A stretch of DNA of 64,000 nucleotides from Pseudonocardiales bacterium (GTDB lineage Bacteria; Actinomycetota; Actinomycetes; Mycobacteriales; Pseudonocardiaceae), in NCBI GenBank assembly GCA_019247305.1, contig JAFAPC010000113.1, forward strand, positions 26,421-90,420. The letters are read 5' to 3'. Position numbers and translations under genes: made by a program. How positions within the stretch are numbered: the first letter of the stretch is position 1; every line of letters starts with the position of its first letter. Under the pieces are notes generated by a model, which worked only from the letters and a program-made list of their open reading frames with translations, had not been told where the DNA came from and searched no databases. Positions 23,625 through 32,586 of the stretch are shown in pieces.

Positions 23625-24689
23625 ATGTCTGGAAACGGCGATGCGGCAGCGAGGTCTCTCGCTATGTACGCGGGGATAGACGTTCCGGACCAGCCTAGCT
23701 TGGTTTCCTGGGCGAGCCTCGTGGAGCTCGGTGACGGTCGGGTTCAGTTCCGCTGCGCTGACTTCGCCTTCACCCTGGCGCACCCCGTTTTCGTCACGGC
23801 ACTGCGCCGGATCACCGCGCGGCTCGACGGTCAGCACACGATCAGTGAGATTGCTGCCAGTGCCGGTTCGGACATCGCACCGACCACCGTCGTCTTCCTG
23901 ATTAAGATTCTGCGGGCGAACGGGTTGATCCAGGCGGGTGGCGTCGGCGTGTCCGGCCATGACCCGCGGTACACCGAGTTTCTGTCTCATTTCGGGGATG
24001 CCGACGTCCTGCATCGAGCCCTAGCGCACGCTCAGGTGGACGTGGTCGGTGCGGGAGAACTCGCCGACTGCACCAGAGGCGCCCTGAAATCGGTGGGTAT
24101 CGGTCAGCTACGGAGCTTCGACTCGATAACGGACTGGGGGGACGCGGTCCTGGCTGGGCCGCCTCCCCCAGCCCCCGATACGCCAGCCCCCGATACCCCA
24201 GGTCCCGCGCTGCTCGTCGCGGTCGCTGACGGACCAGCTCACGGGTTGTTCGACGCGGTCAACGATACCTGCCTCGACGCCGGCATTCGATGGCTGCGCC
24301 TGTGTGCCCAGGGAACGCGTATCCTCCTGGGGCCGACCGTCCTGCCGCACCAAAGCGCGTGTTATACCTGCTATGAACTCCGCGCGGAAGCGTCAATTAC
24401 CGAACGGGAAGGTTACCACCTCTACCGCGATGAGATACGACGCGGCGTTCGGGACGGCGACGAGGGAATGCTCACCGCCCTGGCTCAGGTCGCGGCGCAC
24501 CAGACGGCCATGGAGGTCATGCGGTTGCTGACAGGGATGTCTGCCCCCGCAACTATCGGAAAGGTCTACGAATTGACGGCGCTGTCCCCAAAGGCTGCCG
24601 CTGAAGACGTACTCCGAGTTCCGCGCTGCCGAAGCTGCGGGCGGGCCAGGGTCCATCGCGACGCGTGGGGCCCCCAGCACACCGGATAG
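23625..24689 (+). CDS. E1-like TOMM leader-binding/cyclodehydratase partner (C protein)
   Basis: A 354-residue protein of the E1/ocin-ThiF-like class that binds the precursor leader and presents it to YcaO. The N-terminal part (residues ~35-110) has a winged-helix peptide-clamp look (RRITARLDGQHTISEIAASA, TVVFLIKILRANGLI). The C-terminal half has two CxxC pairs, CYTCYEL and CRSCGRA, that in the family bind structural zinc, with AAHQTAMEVMRLLTGM between them. It lacks a convincing ATP-binding loop, which is normal for this role. A proline-rich linker (PPPPAPDTPAPDTPGP) near residue 180 is unusual. It begins 34 bases after the precursor and ends 7 bases before the ycaO gene. Confidence 0.85.
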   Translation: MSGNGDAAARSLAMYAGIDVPDQPSLVSWASLVELGDGRVQFRCADFAFTLAHPVFVTALRRITARLDGQHTISEIAASAGSDIAPTTVVFLIKILRANGLIQAGGVGVSGHDPRYTEFLSHFGDADVLHRALAHAQVDVVGAGELADCTRGALKSVGIGQLRSFDSITDWGDAVLAGPPPPAPDTPAPDTPGPALLVAVADGPAHGLFDAVNDTCLDAGIRWLRLCAQGTRILLGPTVLPHQSACYTCYELRAEASITEREGYHLYRDEIRRGVRDGDEGMLTALAQVAAHQTAMEVMRLLTGMSAPATIGKVYELTALSPKAAAEDVLRVPRCRSCGRARVHRDAWGPQHTG

Positions 24690-24696
24690 GTTCGCC

Positions 24697-26079
24697 ATGT
24701 CAGAATTTCTTGCCGACTGCGTCCTTCGGGATCCGCCGCAGATCTCGCTGGAGGAGGCGCTTAGGAGAGCGGCTCGGTTTGTGGGTCCCCGATTGGGTAT
24801 CATCTCCGCCGTTGTCTACGCCGAACTCACCCCCGACGATCCCGACGTGCACATCGTCCATAGCATTCCCGCCGACACCGCACCGTGGGCCGGGCAGACA
24901 GCGCTCAACGCGGGCACGGCGGCCTCCGCCGACCCGCGCCGGGCCGTGATGAAAGCTATCGGCGAGAGCGTCGAGCGGTATTGCTCAGCATTCTACGACG
25001 CCGAGGAATTAGTCACCGCCTCCTACGCGCAGCTGACCACACTGGGCCGGCCGGCCATCGACCCACAGCGGTTCGCGCTCTACTCACCACGCCAGTACGG
25101 CCTGCCGGATTTCCCGTTCACGCCCCTCACCGCGGATACTCGGCTGCGCTGGGCGCCAGGATATTCGTTGACCGCGGGTACCCCGATGTTGGTGCCCGCC
25201 ACCGCGACCTACATCCCCTACCGCCGGGACCCGGCCGTCGAGCCGCGGGTCTGCGACCTCATCTCCACCGGGCTGGCCTGCGCTGATTCCTACGCTGGGG
25301 CGGTGTACCGCGGGGCGATGGAATGCGTGGAGCGAGACGCCTTCTCCATCGTCTGGCATCACCGGCTGGCCTGCCCGCACGTGGCGCTGCCACCGGCGGC
25401 AGCCCGAGATCCCTTTCTCCGGCGGCACCTGGAGGCGATCGACGGCGCCGGCATGGACTGCGCCGCCGTCCTGCTGACCCAGGACCTGCCCGTGCCCGTG
25501 ATCCTCGCGGTGCTGACCAGCCGCACGGGCAAGCCGCCAGCAACCGTGATCGGGATGGGCGTCGACCTCTCCCCGCAGCGTGCGCTGGTCCTGGCGGTGG
25601 AGGAGGCCTGCCTGGGTCTCTATGGGATGGACCGGCGGGCCGCCGAACGGCCGGACTACCGACCACGTCCGCCCTACCACGACATCACTACCCTCGGCGA
25701 GCACGGCCTGGCCTACGCGCTGCACCCAGAGTTTAAGGCGATGACAGACTTCCTCCGTGAGCCGACCGAGGTGCTGGAGGTAGGGCAGCTGCCGGAGCGC
25801 TCCAGCACCAGCGTCCGAGCACACCTGCGCACCACCATTGACCTGCTGAGCGAGGGTGGGCTGGAGCTGATCGCCGTTGACCTGACGACTCCAGACGTCG
25901 ACGAGGTGGGCTTTAAGGTCGTCCGCGCGGTGATTCCCGGACTGCACCCGCTGGACAACGACCACCGCTACCGCTATCTGGGCGGACGCCGGTTATTCGA
26001 GGTTCCGGTGCGCACCGGCGCTCGGGTCGCGCCGGCCGAGGAACGCGACCTCAACCCCGACCCGCACCCGTTCCCGTGA
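24697..26079 (+). CDS. YcaO-domain azoline-forming cyclodehydratase (D protein)
   Basis: A 460-residue YcaO enzyme that uses ATP to convert Cys (and sometimes Ser or Thr) residues of the precursor into azolines. I see the ATP-binding motifs AVMKAIGESVERYCS, GAVYRGAMECVERDAFSIVW and ALVLAVEEACLGLYGM in the usual order, and the proline-rich C-terminus NPDPHPFP, matching the PxPxP end needed for cyclodehydratase activity. The sequence is complete. It sits between the E1-like and SagB-type genes, the classical TOMM C-D-B order. Confidence 0.93.
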   Translation: MSEFLADCVLRDPPQISLEEALRRAARFVGPRLGIISAVVYAELTPDDPDVHIVHSIPADTAPWAGQTALNAGTAASADPRRAVMKAIGESVERYCSAFYDAEELVTASYAQLTTLGRPAIDPQRFALYSPRQYGLPDFPFTPLTADTRLRWAPGYSLTAGTPMLVPATATYIPYRRDPAVEPRVCDLISTGLACADSYAGAVYRGAMECVERDAFSIVWHHRLACPHVALPPAAARDPFLRRHLEAIDGAGMDCAAVLLTQDLPVPVILAVLTSRTGKPPATVIGMGVDLSPQRALVLAVEEACLGLYGMDRRAAERPDYRPRPPYHDITTLGEHGLAYALHPEFKAMTDFLREPTEVLEVGQLPERSSTSVRAHLRTTIDLLSEGGLELIAVDLTTPDVDEVGFKVVRAVIPGLHPLDNDHRYRYLGGRRLFEVPVRTGARVAPAEERDLNPDPHPFP

Positions 26080-26107
26080 CACGAAGGTCACGGAGGAAGG
26101 ACGGAGG

Positions 26108-26995
26108 ATGACGCAGATCCTGCCGCGCCGGGCCGCGCTCGGCGAGGCGGCGTCTCCGAACCAGGACACCGACCGCCGAGGGGACCTGGCTGCGCTGTAC
26201 CACGAGCACAGCAAGCTGCACGCGCTGCCCGGCCAGCAGGTCGCCTCGACGGATATGTACTCCTCGGCGGAGATCGCCGCCATGAGCCGCGGCCACAAAA
26301 GATACCGGCGTGCTCCGGTGACACCGCTGCCGACGGATCCGCCGCTGGCGCATCGGGAGTTCGCTGAGCTGGTGGCCCGGCGCCGAACCGTCCGCCACTT
26401 CGGTGACCAGCCGCTGGAGTGCGCCAGCCTGGCCGCTGTGCTCCAGCTGACCTACGGGATCACCGGATCGGTGAGCGGGCAGGGGCACACCCAGCCGCTA
26501 CGCGCCGCGCCCTCGGCAGGCGGGCTGTATCCCGGTGAGCTGTATCTGGGCATCCGGTCGGTGACGGGAATCGCCCCCGGTCTCTATCACTACCAGGTGA
26601 TCGGCCATGAGCTGGAGCTGCTGCGGGCCGGTGACCTCACCGACGAATACTACCGGGTGTGCTGCCAGCAGGATGGCGCCCGCACGGCCGCGGTCATCCT
26701 GTTCATCGGCGCGGTAGTGGAGCGGACGCGACGGAAATACGGCCTGCGCGGCTACCGCTACGCGCTGCTCGACATCGGCCATCTCGCCCAGAACTTCTCC
26801 CTCGCCTGCACCGCGCTCGACCTTGCGGCCATGACGACCTGTGGTTTCTACGACGACGACGTCAACTCGCTACTCCGGCTGGACGGCGTCGACGAGACAA
26901 TCATGTATGTGGGGTTTTTCGGCACGCGAGCCGAAGGCCCGGCGCCCCCTCCGCCGTCGCGGCAGACGTTTATGCGCGCCGAATACGGATCCTGA
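26108..26995 (+). CDS. SagB-type azoline dehydrogenase (B protein)
   Basis: A 295-residue FMN-dependent dehydrogenase that should oxidise thiazolines to thiazoles. The domain starts FAELVARRRTVRHFGDQPLE, followed by AAVLQLTYGITG, RAAPSAGGLYPGELYLGIRS and PGLYHYQVIGHELELL, all typical of SagB. The late motif GYRYALLDIGHLAQNFSLAC matches the flavin-binding helix. The first ~75 residues form the short N-terminal extension found in many actinobacterial members (DLAALYHEHSKLHALPG). It starts with ATG 26108 behind GGAAGGACGGAGG, 28 bases after ycaO. Confidence 0.92.
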   Translation: MTQILPRRAALGEAASPNQDTDRRGDLAALYHEHSKLHALPGQQVASTDMYSSAEIAAMSRGHKRYRRAPVTPLPTDPPLAHREFAELVARRRTVRHFGDQPLECASLAAVLQLTYGITGSVSGQGHTQPLRAAPSAGGLYPGELYLGIRSVTGIAPGLYHYQVIGHELELLRAGDLTDEYYRVCCQQDGARTAAVILFIGAVVERTRRKYGLRGYRYALLDIGHLAQNFSLACTALDLAAMTTCGFYDDDVNSLLRLDGVDETIMYVGFFGTRAEGPAPPPPSRQTFMRAEYGS

Positions 26996-27066
26996 TAACT
27001 CCACGGTACGCACCTCGCAGCACCCCGCGCACGGCGTCCGATGTTCTCCCCCAGGAAGGAGCCCCT

Positions 27067-27762
27067 GTGAACAGCACCGCGGAATCGAGTGCCCAGCACG
27101 GTTCACGACGGTCTTTTGTGGTCAACATTACGGTGAATATGGTTCTGCCGTACCTCACCTACCGCGTGCTCACCGGACATGGATTCACTGACCTGACCGC
27201 GCTCACCATCGGCGCGATCTTCCCGGCCGCGCTCGCGGTCATCGAACTGCTCGCCCACCGCAGCCTGGACATTCTGGCGCTGCTGTCGTTGTGCACCCTC
27301 GCCATCGGCATCGTCGGCTCCGAGATCACCGGCGACGCTCGGTTGGCGATCGCCAAGGACTCCCTGTTCACCGGTGGGTTCGGGATCGTGCTGCTGGCGT
27401 CACTGCTCGCCGCGAGACCGTTGATGTTCTTCTTCGGCCGCAAGTTCGGTGCCCGCCACGATCCGGTGGCCGAGGCGCGGTGGGACGACTCGTGGCGCAA
27501 ATCCCCGAACTTCCGCCGCACCATGCAGCTGACCACGGCCCTGTGGGGCGGAGTATTCCTCCTCGAGGCCGCGGTACGGGTCGTCGTCGCCTACAGCATG
27601 CCCGTTCCCACCGCCGCCGCCTTCAGTCAGACATCCTCCGTCGTCGTGCTGGGAGCATTGATCTTCCTGACGATTGTTTCCGTCCGCCGGTCAAGCCCGA
27701 TCACCCGGCGGGAGGTCGAGGAGTATGACTCAGCATCCGTCGCGACTAATCCCCGACCGTGA
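27067..27762 (+). CDS. VC0807-like multi-span membrane protein
   Basis: A 231-residue integral membrane protein from GTG 27067 behind AGGAAGGAG. Six or so hydrophobic segments are visible, for example TALTIGAIFPAALAVIELLA, ILALLSLCTLAIGIVGS, GGFGIVLLASLLAARPLMFF and FSQTSSVVVLGALIFLTIVS. The region RRTMQLTTALWGGVFLLEAA resembles VC0807-type proteins. It has no ABC-transporter ATPase partner in the operon. A role in product export or self-protection is inference from position alone. It follows the dehydrogenase by 71 bases. Confidence 0.75.
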   Translation: MNSTAESSAQHGSRRSFVVNITVNMVLPYLTYRVLTGHGFTDLTALTIGAIFPAALAVIELLAHRSLDILALLSLCTLAIGIVGSEITGDARLAIAKDSLFTGGFGIVLLASLLAARPLMFFFGRKFGARHDPVAEARWDDSWRKSPNFRRTMQLTTALWGGVFLLEAAVRVVVAYSMPVPTAAAFSQTSSVVVLGALIFLTIVSVRRSSPITRREVEEYDSASVATNPRP

Positions 27763-27792
27763 CCTGGCACCGTCCATGATGAGAGACCACCG

Positions 27793-29253
27793 ATGACGGA
27801 CCCAACGCAGGTATTTCCGGAGCTTGTGTACGCCCATGCCTCACCTCATTCCGTGGGCGGCATCTCGCTGTTCGAGGCGGATTCCCCCGTCCGCGCCAGC
27901 AATGTCACGAATTTTCACTCACTCGAGTCTCTCCGGCAGCAGGCCGCGCAGCGACTTGCCGCAGCGGGGTTCACGATCCTGCAGGTGTCCCCGGTCACCA
28001 TCAATATCGCTGGACCGCTGTCCCTGTACGAGCGGGTTTTCCACACCACGGTGTGCGCCCAGGAGCGTCCGGTGCTCAAGTCCGGAGCCCGCGCCAGCAC
28101 TGCGATTTTCCTGGATTCACCCGACACCGAGCAACGTGGGCTGATTTCCACCGCAGGCACCGATTTCGCCGATCTCCTGGAAGGAGTGGCGCTTGACGAG
28201 CCCCGCTGGCCGATGGCCCTCGCCGCCAGCCCACCCGAGGTGCCCTACTGGCACCTGAGCGTCCCCGATGCCCTCAGCACGGCCCTGCGGGCCGACACCG
28301 TCCACGCCCAAGGCGTCACCGGGCGAGGGGTGAACGTGGTGATGACCGACACCGGCCATTACTCCGCCCACCCCTATTTCCAGACCCACGGCTACCACAT
28401 CGCTCCCGTAGTGCTGGCTCCCGGCGCGACCGAGCCCGACCAGGACGCCTCGGGGCACGGCACCGCCCAGTCCGCCAACCTGCTGGCGGTGGCGCCAGAC
28501 TGCGCGTTCACGATGGTCAAAATGTCCTTCGTCAACGCGATCGGAGCGCTACACGCCGCCATCGCGCGCCAACCGCGGATCATCAGTTGCAGCTGGGGCT
28601 CCGATGTCCCGCAGGGTCCCTTGAGCGCGGCGGACCAGGCCCTGGCCGCCGCGGTGGCCACCGCCGTCGCCTCGGGGATCGTGGTGGTCGCCTCCGCCGG
28701 TGACGGTCAGCGCTCCTTGCCCGGTCAGTGTCCGGATGTGCTCTCGGCCGGTGGCGTGTTCCTGCACCCCGACGGCGCGCTGGAGGCATCCGACTACTCC
28801 AGCGGGTTTACCAGCCAGGTATACCTGGACCGCATCGTGCCCGACGTCTGCGGTCTGGTCGGGATGCGACCGCGCGGCGTCTACCTCATGCTGCCCACGG
28901 CACCGGGTGGCGTGCTGGATCACGAGGTGGCGACGCTAGGCGGCTATCCCGCCGGCGATGAGACCGCGGCCGACGACGGATGGGTGGCCTTGAGCGGAAC
29001 CTCGGCGGCAGCACCCCAACTCGCCGGAGTCCTCGCGCTGCTGCTGCAGGTGAACCCCGCACTGCGGCCGGATCAGCTCATCGACGTGCTGCGCCGCACC
29101 GCACGGCCCGTACAGGCAGGCCACAGCTACCAGAACGTCCCCGCCGCACCCGGCCCCGACGGCGCGAGCGGCTGCGGACTCGTCGACGCCCAGGCCGCCC
29201 TCGATCTTGTTCTCGATCGTGCTCGGGTCTCCAGCGAGGTGCGGTATGCCTGA
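27793..29253 (+). CDS. S8 (subtilisin-type) serine peptidase, candidate leader peptidase
   Basis: A 486-residue peptidase with the subtilase triad: Asp186 in VVMTDTGHYS, His222 in DASGHGTAQSANLLAVAP and Ser404 in LSGTSAAAPQLAGVLAL. The oxyanion region reads SGIVVVASAGDG. Residues ~1-120 are a prodomain-like region with GFTILQVSPVTINIAGPLSL and YERVFHTTV, which recalls the sedolisin/kumamolisin-type prodomain. There is no signal peptide, so it should act in the cytoplasm, fitting removal of the TOMM leader. It overlaps the next gene by 8 bases. Substrate assignment is inference. Confidence 0.87.
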   Translation: MTDPTQVFPELVYAHASPHSVGGISLFEADSPVRASNVTNFHSLESLRQQAAQRLAAAGFTILQVSPVTINIAGPLSLYERVFHTTVCAQERPVLKSGARASTAIFLDSPDTEQRGLISTAGTDFADLLEGVALDEPRWPMALAASPPEVPYWHLSVPDALSTALRADTVHAQGVTGRGVNVVMTDTGHYSAHPYFQTHGYHIAPVVLAPGATEPDQDASGHGTAQSANLLAVAPDCAFTMVKMSFVNAIGALHAAIARQPRIISCSWGSDVPQGPLSAADQALAAAVATAVASGIVVVASAGDGQRSLPGQCPDVLSAGGVFLHPDGALEASDYSSGFTSQVYLDRIVPDVCGLVGMRPRGVYLMLPTAPGGVLDHEVATLGGYPAGDETAADDGWVALSGTSAAAPQLAGVLALLLQVNPALRPDQLIDVLRRTARPVQAGHSYQNVPAAPGPDGASGCGLVDAQAALDLVLDRARVSSEVRYA

Positions 29254-30481
29254 GCGGTACGACGTGATCGTGGTGGGAGCTCGCTGCGCGGGTGCGCCGA
29301 CCGCCATGTTGCTGGCCCGTCAGGGACATCGCGTCCTGCTCCTGGACAAGGCCCGGTTTCCCAGCGACAAGCTCTCCGCACCGTACCTGCACGCCAACGG
29401 CGTCGAGCGGTTGCGCCGCTGGGGTTTGCTCGACCAGCTACTGCGCAGCGGGGCTCCGGCGCTGCGGCGGCTGCTGGTCGACCTCGGCAACGGGCTGGAG
29501 TTCGTCATCGACCACGACACAGGGTCCGTCCTGCTGCACGGGGTGGTGGTCTCCCGACTGGCCGGGGACGAGTCCGACTCGGTGGCGTACGCGCCCCGTC
29601 GGCTGGTGTTAGACCAGATCCTGGTGGAGGCCGCGGTGCAGGCCGGGGCGGAGTTGCACCCGGGGTGTGTGGTCGAGGACCTGGTGTGGGAGGCCGATCG
29701 GGTCGTCGGTGTGCTCAGCCGCACGGGTAGCCAGCGGCGAGCGGCGCGAGCTGAGATCGTGGTGGGCGCCGACGGGGTCAATTCGGTGGTCGCTCGGGCG
29801 GTGCGGGCGCCGATGGTGGTCTGCGCGCCGGTGGCGACCTGCGCCTACCACACCTGCTTCCGCGGCATCGACGCCGAGGGGATGGAGGTGTACCTGCGCG
29901 AGGGACTGGCCATCATGGTGCTGCCGACCAACGACGGACTGCTCCACATCGGCGTCGCCCGGCCCCGCGCTGCGTTCAGCGCGCTGCGCACCGACGTCAC
30001 CGGCACGTTCTTTCGAGCCCTGGATGCCGTGCCCCGGCTGGCGCAGCGAGTGCTTACGGGCGTGCAGGCAGAACCGATCACCGGTACCGGCATGCTGCCC
30101 AACTACTTCCGTCAGTCCTTCGGACCCGGTTGGGTACTCCTCGGCGACGCCGGCTACGCCCACGACCCCATCACCGGCCTCGGGATAAGCGATGCGTTCC
30201 GGGACGCGGAGCTGGTATCTGCGGCGATCCACCGTCATCTCGGCACTGATGCCGTCCTCGATTCGGCCTTCGCCGACTACCAGCGGGACCGCGACGCATC
30301 CTCCCGAGTCGCCTTCGACATCGGCAACCGCCTGGCGGCGCTCGCACCCCCCGGCCTGGACACCCTGATGCTCATGGCCACCGTAGGCCGCGGACGTCCA
30401 CCGAGCCAGCCCGTATCCGCTGCCCTCCCCTCCTCAAGCAGCGAGCTGGAGGCGGCGCCCCTGCCGATCGACGATCATTGA
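29246..30481 (+). CDS. FAD-dependent oxidoreductase (geranylgeranyl reductase/monooxygenase-like)
   Basis: A 411-residue flavoprotein. The N-terminus MPERYDVIVVGARCAGAPTA is a Rossmann FAD-binding start (G-x-x-x-A-G variant), followed by GHRVLLLDKARFPSDKLSAP, a DG motif in EIVVGADGVNSVVARAVRAP, and the second FAD contact GWVLLGDAGYAHDPITGLGI. This group includes geranylgeranyl reductase-like proteins, hydroxylases and halogenases; no tryptophan motif typical of flavin halogenases (WxWxIP) is visible. The ATG at 29246 overlaps the peptidase end, so it is in the TOMM operon and may tailor the peptide. Confidence 0.85.
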   Translation: MPERYDVIVVGARCAGAPTAMLLARQGHRVLLLDKARFPSDKLSAPYLHANGVERLRRWGLLDQLLRSGAPALRRLLVDLGNGLEFVIDHDTGSVLLHGVVVSRLAGDESDSVAYAPRRLVLDQILVEAAVQAGAELHPGCVVEDLVWEADRVVGVLSRTGSQRRAARAEIVVGADGVNSVVARAVRAPMVVCAPVATCAYHTCFRGIDAEGMEVYLREGLAIMVLPTNDGLLHIGVARPRAAFSALRTDVTGTFFRALDAVPRLAQRVLTGVQAEPITGTGMLPNYFRQSFGPGWVLLGDAGYAHDPITGLGISDAFRDAELVSAAIHRHLGTDAVLDSAFADYQRDRDASSRVAFDIGNRLAALAPPGLDTLMLMATVGRGRPPSQPVSAALPSSSSELEAAPLPIDDH

Positions 30482-30593
30482 ATGAGCCCGCCTGAGGTCC
30501 GTATCACAGAGGTGCCCAGCAAATTCTGTGGTGAGAGCCTGCGCCGCGGAGGACGATGGTGAGGAGGTGGACCTGCGTCATCGGGAGGGGACT

Positions 30594-31037
30594 GTGAAAG
30601 TCGAAGAGATCCTGAAGTCGAAAGGCCGATGGGTTGAGACCATCGAAACCGATGCCAGCATTGCCGAAGCGATAGGTCGACTGAACGGCCCTCCTCAGAT
30701 CGGGGCGCTGGTCGTCCGCGACGATGACGAGCCGCAACCGATCGTGGGCACGCTCACCGAGCGGGACATCATCCGCGGTCTCGGCAAGTACGGCGCCAAA
30801 CTGCTGACCATGCAGGTCACCAAGGTGATGTCGCGCAATGTTCCGGTCTGCTCTCCAGGGGACAGCATCACGCGGCTCATGCACCAGATGACGGCGTCCC
30901 GTTACCGTCACCTGCCAGTCGTGGATCACGGCAAGCTGGCCGGCCTGGTCAGCATCGGCGATGTGGTCAAGGCCCGGATCGCGGACATGGAGCTGGAGAC
31001 CAACCTGCTCCGGGACCTCTACATCGCGCGCGGATAA
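30594..31037 (+). CDS. CBS-domain pair protein
   Basis: A 147-residue protein made of two CBS domains: GRWVETIETDASIAEAIGRL with TLTERDIIRGLGKYG, then VPVCSPGDSITRLMHQMTAS with LVSIGDVVKARI. Such small CBS proteins bind adenine nucleotides and report energy state to partners. I prefer GTG 30594 because GGGAGGGG precedes it at a good distance; an upstream GTG at 30528 would add 22 atypical residues. It stands 112 bases after the TOMM operon and is probably an independent housekeeping gene. Confidence 0.9.
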   Translation: MKVEEILKSKGRWVETIETDASIAEAIGRLNGPPQIGALVVRDDDEPQPIVGTLTERDIIRGLGKYGAKLLTMQVTKVMSRNVPVCSPGDSITRLMHQMTASRYRHLPVVDHGKLAGLVSIGDVVKARIADMELETNLLRDLYIARG

Positions 31038-31071
31038 CGTCGCTGATCAGGCCGCAATCGCCGACGATGCG

Positions 31072-32535
31072 TCACTGGGCACCGACGAACGTGAACTCCA
31101 GAATCGCTCCAGGATTGTCGAGTTTCTCCGTCGGGGGGCCGAACTTGGGGCCGGCCCGGCCGCTGCTGTCAGTGGCAATATAGACAGTTCGGTGGTCCGG
31201 GCTCAGCGCCAGGTCCCGGTAGCGGTTTGTCGTCTTGAAGAACTGAGTGATATCACCCTGGACTGAGCCACCGTCCTGGGTGAGCCGCAAGCAGTACAGC
31301 GCACCATTTTTCAGGCTCGTGACCAGCAGAGAGTTACGCCAGCCAGCGAACACGCCCGCCTCAGCCGGTACGTAGTCGATGCTGGACGGCGCGACCGACG
31401 GCCAGCAGATGTACGACTGCTCCCCACAGGCTGGGTCCTGGAAGTTATAACCATTGGGGACGGTGTAGAGCGTCTTCAGCGGATCCACATAGTCTGGGCT
31501 GCTCCAGGCGGTCTCCCGCTGCTGGGGAACCGAGGGCGGGATCGTGAAGCTGCTGTAGTGCAGGCTGGTGCACGGCGGCGTGGTCGATCCAGACCAGTTC
31601 GCATACACATAGGACTGGTCGTCTTTGAAACCGGACACATACGGCCAGCCGTAGTTCTTTCCGGCCTGGATCAGGTTGATCTCATCGTCGGCCTTGGGGC
31701 CGTGCTCCGCAGAGAACAACCGGCCTCCTGGCCCGAAGACCAGACCCTGCGGGTTCCGGTGCCCATACGAGTAGATATGGCTCCGCACCCCCCGGATCAC
31801 CGGATTGTCCGCGGGAACACTGCCGTCGAGATTGAGCCTCAGGATCTTGCCGACGTAGGTTGCCCAGTTTCGGGTGCGGACGTCGTCCGCGGTGGGCAGG
31901 TCCTGAGCCCGAATCGGATTACAGAACCGTTCGAACTGGTTGTTCCCCTGATCCCCAATCGAGTAGTAGAGTTTCTGGTCGGGACCGAGCACCAGGCGTC
32001 CGGCGTTGTGGTCCGTGCTCGCCGACAAACCGGTGATGACGTCAACGGGATGACCCAACGTGTGTGTTGCGGGATCGTAGGTGTAGCGGGCTATCTTGGT
32101 GCGGCGGTCGACCGCTGGGCCAGGGTCGGCGTCGTAGGTATATGCGAGATAGACGTCATGGCTGCCGTTCAGGAAGTTCGGCCCGAATGCCATGCCGAGC
32201 AGGCCGTCCTGACTCTCGGTGGAGTACACGTCAGCGATGGTGATCACGGTGGTCTTCGAGCCGTCCGACGGGTTCACCCGGGTTACTCTCTTGCCGCTCT
32301 TCTCAGTAACCCAGAGGAAACCATCAGGGCCCCAGGTGATTTCCCACGGGTCCGCCAAACCGGTAGCCAGCACACGAAAGGTGAACGGCTCACTCACATT
32401 CCTCGCATCTGATGGTTTCGCTGGGCTAGCCAGACACCCTGTCGTTGACAACGCGAGCAGGGTGGCCAGCGCCAGAAATCGCCTCACGCGTCGCTTTGTG
32501 GACTCAGCTCGGTGGGGGTGGGGTTCATGGGACAC
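31072..32535 (-). CDS. PQQ-type sugar dehydrogenase lipoprotein (glucose/sorbosone dehydrogenase fold)
   Basis: A 487-residue exported protein with a lipoprotein signal (FLALATLLALSTTGCLA). The mature part is a six-bladed beta-propeller of the soluble aldose dehydrogenase family: LATGLADPWEITWGPDGFLW, TEKSGKRVTRVN, DGLLGMAFGPNFLNGSHDVY, DHNAGRLVLGPDQKLYYSIG, YSYGHRNPQGLVFGPGGRLF, SAEHGPKADDEINLIQAGKN and YGWP. The family oxidises sugars at the cell surface with PQQ; whether this strain makes PQQ is not seen here. It converges with the CBS gene and precedes the DUF4383 gene's end by 51 bases. Confidence 0.9.
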   Translation of the reverse strand: MSHEPHPHRAESTKRRVRRFLALATLLALSTTGCLASPAKPSDARNVSEPFTFRVLATGLADPWEITWGPDGFLWVTEKSGKRVTRVNPSDGSKTTVITIADVYSTESQDGLLGMAFGPNFLNGSHDVYLAYTYDADPGPAVDRRTKIARYTYDPATHTLGHPVDVITGLSASTDHNAGRLVLGPDQKLYYSIGDQGNNQFERFCNPIRAQDLPTADDVRTRNWATYVGKILRLNLDGSVPADNPVIRGVRSHIYSYGHRNPQGLVFGPGGRLFSAEHGPKADDEINLIQAGKNYGWPYVSGFKDDQSYVYANWSGSTTPPCTSLHYSSFTIPPSVPQQRETAWSSPDYVDPLKTLYTVPNGYNFQDPACGEQSYICWPSVAPSSIDYVPAEAGVFAGWRNSLLVTSLKNGALYCLRLTQDGGSVQGDITQFFKTTNRYRDLALSPDHRTVYIATDSSGRAGPKFGPPTEKLDNPGAILEFTFVGAQ

Positions 32536-32586
32536 CGCGCTATCCTGCCCGGCCGCGGTGGCCGCCCCGCTGGCGGGGCTCGGTGC

